Below, one piece after another: positions 1-4,549 of a stretch of 6,156 bases of DNA. Every line of letters starts with the position of its first letter. Position 1 is the first letter of the stretch. Source of the DNA: Verrucomicrobiota bacterium (GTDB lineage Bacteria; Verrucomicrobiota; Verrucomicrobiia; Verrucomicrobiales; Akkermansiaceae); assembly GCA_026397695.1 (NCBI GenBank), contig JAPLUJ010000431.1, forward strand, positions 1 to 6,156. The letters are read 5' to 3'. The notes below the pieces were generated by a model. The model saw only the letters and a program-made list of their open reading frames with translations, did no database searches and had not been told where the DNA came from. A program made the translations under genes and the position numbers.

Positions 1-177
1 CTCAAGCAATGCACGAATAAGTTCTTGAGATTGCACACGCACTTTTTCAATTTCTGCTTTGTCTTCAGCTTTTACCCCGACGAAATCTCGTTCCGGGCGT
101 CCGAGTTCATCGGGCTCACCGAAGCGGAGGCCCTGTCTCTGCGCCACCGCAAGGACGTCTCGTTCCTCCAATCCTAA
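1..177 (+). CDS. 3' end of an unrecognised protein gene (partial)
   Basis: Frame 1 is open from the window edge to the TAA at 175-177. I do not recognise the family. The last 34 residues, from about base 73, look like a real protein C-terminus: they begin YPDEISFRASEF, continue GLTEAEALSLRHRKD and end VSFLQS. Codon use there is GC-rich like the downstream genes, and the stop is followed at once by the C/A-rich leader style of the cluster. The first 24 residues are odd (many Phe, Cys and His) and AT-richer, and probably do not belong to the same protein; see the junction finding. The real coding part may therefore begin near base 73. No start codon is visible. Confidence 0.5.
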   Translation, partial: LKQCTNKFLRLHTHFFNFCFVFSFYPDEISFRASEFIGLTEAEALSLRHRKDVSFLQS

Positions 178-230
178 CCAACCACCAACCCGCAACCAGC
201 AAACACAAAACCACCAGACAACCAACAAGA

Positions 231-758
231 ATGAACCACGTAATGAATACAAGCACCCCACATAAAAAACACCACCGGCTCGATCCGGCGGAAATCGTCG
301 CCCTTGCCGCCTTGTCGGCGGTGGGCACCGTGCTTCGGAATCCCCGGCTTGCCAACCTCGACGTTCCGCCCGCCATGCGTGCCGACGTGACCTTCGAGGG
401 TTGCGCAGGCAGCGGGCAGATCACCGGCACCGAGATATTCGGCCCCTACGACAAGCCGCTGGAAGACCACGACGCCGCATGCCTGTTGGAAGTCTCGTTA
501 CCCGCCATCAACGGGGACAAGATGCCCATTGGCAAACTGCTGAATGGCGCGCTCCTGTCCCTGCTCGAATTCCGCCATCCCGGCTGGGCAGACGACGAGG
601 GCTGCGAAGGCCGCGTGGAACTCTACTGGCTGCCACGCCCGGACGGCACCACCGAAACCCGGATCGGCGGCACCATCGGCTACCGCAGCCTCGTCACCCA
701 CACCTATGAGTTCCTGTCCGCCAACGGCGAACTGACACCATGGGAATGCGAGGGCTGA
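231..758 (+). CDS. Hypothetical protein, 175 residues
   Basis: I do not recognise a family. The protein has a short polar, His/Lys-rich start (MNHVMNTSTPHKKHH). A region rich in Ala and Leu follows (residues about 19-40), then a mixed alpha/beta-like body with clusters such as GPYDKPLEDHD (71-81) and GKLLNGALLSLLEFRHPGWADDEG (101-124). The end is Trp- and acid-containing. There is no signal peptide or membrane span, so it is probably cytoplasmic. GC-rich codon use over the full length supports real coding. The start may be ATG 231 or the in-frame ATG 243; neither has an SD sequence. It is first in a same-strand cluster that ends with a sliding-clamp paralogue, and 58 bases separate it from the next gene. 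Confidence 0.75.
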   Translation: MNHVMNTSTPHKKHHRLDPAEIVALAALSAVGTVLRNPRLANLDVPPAMRADVTFEGCAGSGQITGTEIFGPYDKPLEDHDAACLLEVSLPAINGDKMPIGKLLNGALLSLLEFRHPGWADDEGCEGRVELYWLPRPDGTTETRIGGTIGYRSLVTHTYEFLSANGELTPWECEG

Positions 759-783
759 AAAAAACCATCAACCACAACAAACC

Positions 784-798
784 AATAACTCCAACCCC
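784..798 (+). promoter_or_regulatory. ATAACTCCAACCCC leader motif
   Basis: AATAACTCCAACCCC lies in a nearly G-free leader 18 bases before ATG 817 and just before the mini-ORF at 800. Related ATAACTC sequences precede three other genes in the cluster (1506, 2163, 2516). There is no SD sequence. Its role is unknown; it may be an unstructured leader that aids initiation, or simply duplicated leader DNA. Confidence 0.35.
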
Positions 799-799
799 G

Positions 800-820
800 A
801 TGAAAACAACAACCCCATGA
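800..820 (+). CDS. Possible six-codon leader peptide MKTTTP
   Basis: ATG at 800 opens a six-codon frame that ends in TGA at 818-820. That stop overlaps the ATG of the next gene as ATGA, the usual layout for coupled translation. The start (ATG AAA AC) resembles the starts of the genes at 1771 and 2193. It may be a leader peptide, a relic of a duplicated gene start, or chance. Confidence 0.25.
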   Translation: MKTTTP

Positions 821-1482
821 AACTCCCCATCCACGCCGCTATCATCACCCATGCCAAAGGGGCTATTCCGGTTATCACATCCAGTTATAGCGACCTCATC
901 TCCCAGATCGGAGATTGGTGCCGCGAGTATTGGTCTTCGGTCTCCGATGATCCACCCCCGCAAAACAACCGCGATCTCGTTGACGCCTATTTCCGCGATA
1001 ACCCCGATGCCTCTCTTGACGTGGCGGAAGGAGGCGTGGATTTTCCCGAGCCTTACGCGTCCGGACCCAAACTGCTGGCCCAACTCGAATGCCTGCTCGC
1101 CGCCCTTTGTGCCTATAAACCAGGCGACGGGGAAGCATGCGCCGTCCTATGCAGGGAAGTTACCGACACCCGCGCTGTCATCGCCAAGGCATCCGCCCTG
1201 TCCGCCCCGCCAATCCCGCGCTTCACCGTCTTCTGTCAGGAGGCTGGTTGCAGCAGCGACACCGTCCACATCTCCTCCCATCAGGCCGTCGATCTGGAAT
1301 CTGCGATCATCGCCGGAAAACAACAGTGCATCAAGGACTGGTCATCAGGTTCGGGAGAGGAGGAGGGGGAAGGGGAAGCGGAAGGCGATGGCGAAAGCCC
1401 GTGGAACTTGGAATCCGTTCACTGCCTCGGCGTTGCTGCGGGCAATGTGGAAATCCTCCATTGGGAAGACCAAGTGCCATGA
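817..1482 (+). CDS. Hypothetical protein with acidic Gly/Glu linker, 221 residues
   Basis: I do not recognise a named family. The N-terminal part (1-60) carries a Trp/Tyr-containing segment (IGDWCREYWSSV). A helical, Leu/Ala-rich middle (84-127) follows. The C-terminal module starts near residue 134 (RFTVFCQEAG) and includes HISSHQAVDLESAIIAGKQQ (151-170), then CIKDW and HCLGVAAGNVEILHWED (202-218). This pattern, a strand, a helix with an 'AI.AG..QC..DW' heart and then 'V.CLGVA.G.V.IL.WED', looks like a small compact domain. A low-complexity acidic Gly/Glu insert at 178-193 splits it, encoded by a 26-base purine run (1353-1378). There is no signal peptide. The stop overlaps an in-frame ATG for the next gene by 4 bases (1479-1482). 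Confidence 0.75.
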   Translation: MKLPIHAAIITHAKGAIPVITSSYSDLISQIGDWCREYWSSVSDDPPPQNNRDLVDAYFRDNPDASLDVAEGGVDFPEPYASGPKLLAQLECLLAALCAYKPGDGEACAVLCREVTDTRAVIAKASALSAPPIPRFTVFCQEAGCSSDTVHISSHQAVDLESAIIAGKQQCIKDWSSGSGEEEGEGEAEGDGESPWNLESVHCLGVAAGNVEILHWEDQVP

Positions 1483-1505
1483 AGCCCCCAACCCCAGACC
1501 AACCC

Positions 1506-1513
1506 ATAACTCC
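1506..1513 (+). promoter_or_regulatory. ATAACTCC leader motif
   Basis: ATAACTCC occurs within a C/A-rich stretch (1483-1541) that precedes the preferred start at 1542. It matches the motif before the genes at 817, 2193 and 2560. Its presence here supports reading 1483-1541 as leader rather than coding sequence. Confidence 0.3.
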
Positions 1514-1541
1514 CATGACTCCTGTCCCACAACACCGCCCC

Positions 1542-1703
1542 ATGAGAACACTCGAACAAATCGCCAGGCACGCCGCCCGCTTGAATCCGGGTGACGATCC
1601 CCAGCCTGCGGAGAATCAAGCCTATGGCGACGCGCTCGCCGAAGGGCACGGACAAGAGCAAGCGGAAGAGTGCGCCCAGACGGCCGGGAGCGAAACCTAC
1701 TGA
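1542..1703 (+). CDS. Small hypothetical protein, 53 residues
   Basis: I do not recognise this protein. From ATG 1542 it begins MRTLEQIARHAARLNPGDD, then AYGDALAEGHGQEQAEE, and ends AGSETY. It is polar and probably helical, rich in Ala, Glu and Gln, and has no membrane segment. The frame is open back to ATG 1479, which overlaps the previous stop as ATGA and would give 74 residues. The extra 21 residues are almost all Pro, Thr and Gln (MKPPTPDQPITPMTP), which is what the cluster's C/A-rich leader gives when translated. I therefore prefer 1542; another in-frame ATG lies at 1515. It sits between two larger genes on the same strand and is probably co-transcribed. Confidence 0.6.
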   Translation: MRTLEQIARHAARLNPGDDPQPAENQAYGDALAEGHGQEQAEECAQTAGSETY

Positions 1704-1770
1704 GAAACCCGCGAGGTTAGATCCCTCGCCAGCCAACCACTGACACCAACAAACCAACAAATCAAACACC

Positions 1771-2166
1771 ATGAAAACATGTTTACCCCACACACCGGGC
1801 GACTTCGAAGCCAGCCGCATGTCAAGTCCCTCAATGACCCCGAATGATTTCGCGGTCTATTGCAAATCGCTTGACGCATGGATAACCAACGGTGTTCCGG
1901 AATCGACTGCGCTCCTCGTCGCGGCGGCACCGGAACTGCTGGCCGCACTGACCGGGTGCATCACGGAACCGGGAGCCGCGTGCTGGTGCAATGCTGACAA
2001 TTTGCCGCGCCGCATCCTGGCCATCAACGAGATTGCCCGCGCCGCCATCGCCAAAGCCAAGGTCAATGGCCTGGCTGGCAAATGGGAACAATCGAGGACG
2101 GACGGCACAACACCCCACTCCACGCCGACCAGAAATTCCCGCCCACAACAAACCCACAACCGATAA
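1771..2166 (+). CDS. Small phage/plasmid-type hypothetical protein, 131 residues
   Basis: The middle reads TALLVAAAPELLAAL (residues 46-60) and later AINEIARAAIAKAK (84-97). From family knowledge, the pairing of an 'AAAPELLAAL' helix with a closing 'ARAAIAKA' helix is common in short proteins of unknown function from phages and other mobile elements. Cys residues lie between the helices (GCITEPGAACWCNADN). The tail after about residue 105 is polar and low in complexity (Thr, Pro, Gln, Asn). It is translated from leader-like DNA of the next gene, so the conserved part probably ends near residue 102. ATG 1771 follows a C/A-rich leader; ATG 1819 and ATG 1834 are alternatives. The TAA stop lies inside the ATAACTC motif of the next gene. 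Confidence 0.7.
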   Translation: MKTCLPHTPGDFEASRMSSPSMTPNDFAVYCKSLDAWITNGVPESTALLVAAAPELLAALTGCITEPGAACWCNADNLPRRILAINEIARAAIAKAKVNGLAGKWEQSRTDGTTPHSTPTRNSRPQQTHNR

Positions 2167-2175
2167 CTCCACCCC
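2163..2175 (+). promoter_or_regulatory. ATAACTCCACCCC leader motif
   Basis: ATAACTCCACCCC lies 17 bases before ATG 2193, in a leader with no G between the motif and the start. Its TAA is also the stop of the preceding gene, so termination and the motif coincide. Confidence 0.35.
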
Positions 2176-2192
2176 CACAACAACAACCAACC

Positions 2193-2372
2193 ATGAAAAC
2201 CACCATCAAGGACAACGTCCTGCACATCGAAATCCCGCTGCACGCCCCGCGTCCGTCCGCCACCGGCAAGACACTCACGGTCGCCAGCAGCAACGGCAAC
2301 AAACCCACCGAGGCCACGATCAACGGCCTGCCTGTCATCGTCGGCGTCAACGCCTACATCAAACCGGCCTAA
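2193..2372 (+). CDS. Small conserved-looking hypothetical protein, 59 residues
   Basis: The protein begins MKTTIKDNVLHIEIPLHAP, then SATGKTLTVASSNGNKPTEA, and ends GLPVIVGVNAYIKPA. The layout suggests a compact beta-rich fold: a first strand pair, a Gly/Ser turn 'SATGKTL.VASS.GN', then '.V.VGVNAYIK'. I recall short proteins of this pattern in accessory DNA, with no assigned function; this is recollection, not a search result. The frame is open back to ATG 2082, but the extra 37 residues are Pro/Thr/Gln-rich translated leader and overlap the previous gene. ATG 2193, with the same ATGAAAAC opening as 1771, is therefore preferred. The stop overlaps the left arm of a palindrome. The clamp gene starts 187 bases downstream. 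Confidence 0.7.
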   Translation: MKTTIKDNVLHIEIPLHAPRPSATGKTLTVASSNGNKPTEATINGLPVIVGVNAYIKPA

Positions 2373-2384
2373 CGGTGAACCGTT
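2371..2384. repeat. 14-bp palindrome at the gene end
   Basis: AACGGT-GA-ACCGTT is a perfect inverted repeat that begins within the TAA stop of the 59-residue gene. As RNA it could form a 5-bp stem with a UGAA loop. No T tract follows, so it is more likely an operator-like or stabilising site than a terminator. Confidence 0.4.
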
Positions 2385-2386
2385 CG

Positions 2387-2483
2387 GAGACGCAAGACGC
2401 AAGAATCCAGACTCCAGAGAAGAGCCGATGAACTGTGTTTATACACCTCCTCCTCCTCTCTGGTCTCTGGTCTCTCTCGTCTC
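2387..2483 (+). promoter_or_regulatory. Long stem-loop in the clamp gene leader
   Basis: Arms 2407-2424 and 2453-2470 pair at 15 of 18 positions around a 28-base loop. A further 6-bp clamp, GAGACG (2387-2392) with CGTCTC (2478-2483), lies outside. The loop itself holds a small GTGT-TTAT-ACAC hairpin (2435-2446). The arms are built from short tandem repeats (GACGCAA twice at 2389-2402, CTCTGGT twice at 2458-2471). It lies 77 bases before the clamp start, a position that suits a leader structure controlling the clamp gene. That role is inferred. Confidence 0.4.
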
Positions 2484-2494
2484 ATCATCCCCCG

Positions 2495-2536
2495 ATAACA
2501 AATAACAAACAACCTATAACTCAAACCCATAACCCC
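2495..2536 (+). promoter_or_regulatory. ATAAC-repeat leader of the clamp gene
   Basis: ATAAC occurs four times (2495, 2502, 2516, 2529) in a C/A-rich leader before ATG 2560. The third copy is the ATAACTC motif seen before other genes in the cluster. There is no SD sequence. Confidence 0.35.
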
Positions 2537-2559
2537 AAACCCCTAATTCCCCGAAAAAC

Positions 2560-3756
2560 ATGAACATGAACATCACCATTCCGGTCTCCGCCATTCAGGC
2601 CGCCCGCAAGCTCCTCACCCGGATCCGCTTCGAGCGTGCCGCAACACTGCCGGTTCTCAGCCATGTGCTCGCCACCGTTGATGCCGCCGGGCTCACCCTG
2701 GCTGTCACCGATCTCGACCACTGGCTGGAAACCCGGCTTCCCGCCACCATCAATCCAACCCAACCAACCCAGCCGACCGAGCCTGTCAAATTCCTCATCC
2801 CCGCAGCGGCTCTGGCAGCCGCGGCACGGGGCGACAAGAACAGCACCGTGCAATTTGATTGCCCGGACGATCCCGATCCCGAAAAGCCCGTGCTCCGGCT
2901 CACCGTCACCTGCGGCAAGATGCCGGTCGAATCCGTCCACCAGCCCGAACCCGCGTCCGGTTTCCCCGAACGTCCGGTCATCCAAGGCCGCATCACCGTC
3001 GTGCCCAAGGAAACATTCCAAGCCCTCCGGACGGTCGCGGGCTGCGCCTCCACCGATGCCACCCGCTACGTCCTCAACGGCGTGCTGTTCTCGCCGGACA
3101 ACGGCGGGATTCTGATAGCCACCGACGGCCGGTGTCTGGCGGGAGCACCCGCGCACTTTGGCGGGCGGGAGTTCATCCTGCCCAGCGTCGCCGTGCATGT
3201 GCTTGGCTTCCAGGACTTCACCGGGCGCGATGCCGCGATCCTGCAAGCGGAGGCAGCGGATGGCCCGCACGTCCAGTTCCGTTCCGGGCCGCACACGCTC
3301 ATCGCCAGAACCATCGAGGGAAACTATCCGAACTACCGGCAGGTGATTCCGCACGGGTTTCTGGCGGATGCCACCATCCCCGAAACCCACCGGCCAGCGC
3401 TCATCTCATGGCTGCGGTCGCTGGACGGTCGGTCGCCTACGGTCCGCCTCACCTGGCAGCATCCGGGACACCTGACCCTGACCCACTGGGATTACGACAC
3501 GGCCAAGTCCACCATCCAGGTTCCCGTCACCACATCAGGGGAAGGCCAGCCGCCGGCGATTTCCCTCAGCCCGAGGTATCTGGCGGACGCCCTGGTCATC
3601 GGCTCCACCCTGCGCCTGATAGACGGCATCAGCCCCGGCGTCGCCACCGATCCCGCCTCGGGCAACTATGGCCTGGTCATGCCCTGCCGCTTGACCGCGG
3701 AGGCTGAGGCGGATGCTGGCGTTGCACAAGCCCCGGTCCCGGCTAAGGCCGCGTGA
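2560..3756 (+). CDS. DNA polymerase III beta subunit (sliding clamp) paralogue
   Basis: This is a ring-forming clamp that would encircle DNA and tether polymerase and repair partners. Marks of the family: LPVLSHVLATV (30-40) and AVTDLDHWLE (48-57) in domain 1; DATRYVLNGVLF (166-177) and IATDGRCLAGA (186-196) in domain 2; IEGNYPNYRQVIP (252-264) leading into domain 3; LSPRYLADAL (336-345) and the closing YGLVMPCRL (370-378). It has 398 residues against 366 in E. coli. The extra length is mostly a Pro/Thr linker (NPTQPTQPTEP, 65-75) and a 20-residue Ala-rich tail after the usual end. The family motif TDGHRL is TDGRCL here, so the Arg that lines the partner-binding pocket in E. coli is Cys192. 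Its place among orphan genes suggests an accessory clamp, not the chromosomal dnaN. The ATG has no SD sequence. Confidence 0.9.
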   Translation: MNMNITIPVSAIQAARKLLTRIRFERAATLPVLSHVLATVDAAGLTLAVTDLDHWLETRLPATINPTQPTQPTEPVKFLIPAAALAAAARGDKNSTVQFDCPDDPDPEKPVLRLTVTCGKMPVESVHQPEPASGFPERPVIQGRITVVPKETFQALRTVAGCASTDATRYVLNGVLFSPDNGGILIATDGRCLAGAPAHFGGREFILPSVAVHVLGFQDFTGRDAAILQAEAADGPHVQFRSGPHTLIARTIEGNYPNYRQVIPHGFLADATIPETHRPALISWLRSLDGRSPTVRLTWQHPGHLTLTHWDYDTAKSTIQVPVTTSGEGQPPAISLSPRYLADALVIGSTLRLIDGISPGVATDPASGNYGLVMPCRLTAEAEADAGVAQAPVPAKAA

Positions 3757-3763
3757 ACATCGG

Positions 3764-3779
3764 ATTGCCCCGTGGCAAT
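3764..3779 (+). repeat. Short perfect hairpin after the clamp gene
   Basis: ATTGCC-CCGT-GGCAAT is a perfect 6-bp stem with a 4-base loop, 8 bases after the clamp stop. It stands directly before the larger hairpin at 3788. Confidence 0.45.
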
Positions 3780-3787
3780 GCCTATCA

Positions 3788-3827
3788 AGCCCTCCCGCCA
3801 GTCCCGTTGTGGATTGGCAGGAGGGCT
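3788..3827 (+). terminator. Probable terminator hairpin after the clamp gene
   Basis: Arms 3788-3804 and 3811-3827 form a 17-position stem with 15 Watson-Crick pairs, one G-U and one mismatch, around a 6-base loop. It lies 31 bases after the clamp stop. There is no immediate T run; six Ts come only at 3851-3856. It could be an atypical terminator, or it may protect the 3' end of the clamp transcript. Confidence 0.6.
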
Positions 3828-3958
3828 AAGGGCGGGAAATACATGAGCCATTTTTTAGCTCTGACCCGACAAGCGGTGCGAACCGGGCCGGGCTGTTGAG
3901 TTGTTCATGATAATAGACATGTACCTACCAAGCCGCGCCAAAATGATGACACCGGGGA
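3828..3958. other. Intergenic stretch without supported gene
   Basis: I see a T6 run at 3851-3856 flanked by GAGC/GCTC, and otherwise no gene. A 70-codon frame starting at 3901 runs into the hairpin array and has no coding character. Confidence 0.4.
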
Positions 3959-4155
3959 GGGCGCGTCATGCGCCCGGATTCGTCCGGGGCCTCACCTGTC
4001 AAGGGTGGGGCACCTCAAGGGGGATCAAAGGGGGAAGTGCCCCCCTTGCCAGAAGTTATCGGGGACCCGATAACGTAGCTGGCCCAATTATGGGTCAGCT
4101 AAACCCGGCGTAAACGGGGTGGTTTCTGCGGTGCCTTCGCCTTCGAGGCTGGCAC
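3959..4155 (+). other. Dense stem-loop array, candidate structured RNA or DNA element
   Basis: Inverted repeats follow one another almost without gaps. They are GGGCGC/GCGCCC (3959-3975); CCCGGA-TTCG-TCCGGG (3973-3988, sharing bases with the first); CCTCACC/GGTGGGG with one G-U (3990-4010); AAGGGGG/CCCCCTT (4028-4047); GTTATCGGG-GA-CCCGATAAC (4055-4074); an 11-bp stem with one G-U, arms 4076-4086 and 4091-4101, loop ATTA; CCCG/CGGG (4104-4118); and a nested stem GTGCC/GGCAC enclosing GCCT/AGGC (4131-4155). The array sits between two convergent units and has no coding character on either strand. Candidate roles are a noncoding RNA, a bidirectional terminator region, or an origin, transfer or recombination site folded as single strand. 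I cannot match it to a known class. Confidence 0.5.
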
Positions 4156-4286
4156 GTCGTGGCCGTCCTCGCAGCGGCAAGGTCAAGATGACGGTTCAGT
4201 CTGGGCGTCCCCGTTTCCGCCACCCCGCCACGCAAGCGCTTTCCTTATTATTCCTCTGTAGCCTGTTCATGCATTTGTCAAGATTT
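4156..4286. other. Intergenic stretch, nothing firm
   Basis: A frame (4119-4349, plus) gives a basic peptide with two GRPR stretches, one inside RRGRPRSGK, which resembles an AT-hook. It runs into a Leu/Phe-rich end and overlaps the lipoprotein gene on the other strand. I do not count it as a gene. GC falls sharply after about 4230. Confidence 0.3.
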
Positions 4287-4307
4287 GCACACGGACCCCG
4301 TTTTACC
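4287..4307. repeat. Left copy of a 21-base imperfect direct repeat
   Basis: It starts GCACACGGACCCCGTTTT and matches 5858-5878 at 18 of 21 positions in the same orientation. Part of it (GGACCCCG, then TTACCGT) also matches the IS-end-like site at 5900-5915. It ends 2 bases from the lipoprotein stop codon. Confidence 0.45.
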
Positions 4308-4309
4308 GT

Positions 4310-4549
4310 TCACCGATTTGAGGGAATTACAACACGTCCCTTATCGTAAGGCTCCTGCACGATGTTATCTATCGAATGTATTTTAATAGTAGGATACACA
4401 TTCCCATTGCCTTCATAGTTTCTCCGCTGTGTATCAGCCTTGCTGTCAGAACAGGCTGTGCTTGCCACTGTCTCTTCTTTGGAAATCGAGCAGCTTACAG
4501 GGATTAAAAAAAGAGACACAAGCACCCACCTTTTTATAATTTTAGTCAT
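4310..4549 (-). CDS. Small putative lipoprotein, candidate immunity partner
   Basis: The 79-residue protein has a signal-peptide-like start: a basic n-region (MTKIIKRW), a hydrophobic core ([10 protein letters not shown]), then Ser-Cys at 19-20. Cys20 is the likely lipidation site, although Pro at -3 is not the usual lipobox residue. The mature part is short and polar ([11 protein letters not shown], then a Tyr/Asn/Gly stretch and [15 protein letters not shown]), with one more Cys at 33. I know of no family. Its ATG overlaps the stop of the RHS gene as ATGA, so the two are probably translated together. In polymorphic toxin loci the gene directly after an RHS C-terminus usually encodes immunity, and an anchored lipoprotein would suit a toxin acting in the periplasm or at the membrane. 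That role is inferred. Base composition is AT-rich compared with the left cluster. Confidence 0.6.
   Translation of the reverse strand: MTKIIKRWVLVSLFLIPVSCSISKEETVASTACSDSKADTQRRNYEGNGNVYPTIKIHSIDNIVQEPYDKGRVVIPSNR

Noticed and set aside
116..470. Minus-strand frames opposite the 175-residue gene
   Set aside because: Antisense shadows of GC-rich coding sequence, with Trp/Gly/Cys-rich products.
2521..3390. 289-codon minus frame opposite the clamp gene
   Set aside because: Antisense shadow; the plus strand carries clear clamp motifs over the full length.
4055..4074. 9-bp palindrome considered as a lox, dif or attC site
   Set aside because: The spacer is 2 bases, and the sequence lacks the dif arms and the attC core boxes (RYYYAAC/GTTRRRY).
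3901..4113. 70-codon plus-strand frame through the hairpin array
   Set aside because: It is composed of the array's palindromes, with no protein-like pattern and no leader; most likely chance.
4119..4349. 76-codon basic frame with two GRPR stretches like AT-hooks
   Set aside because: It overlaps the lipoprotein gene on the other strand, crosses a composition change and ends in low-quality sequence.
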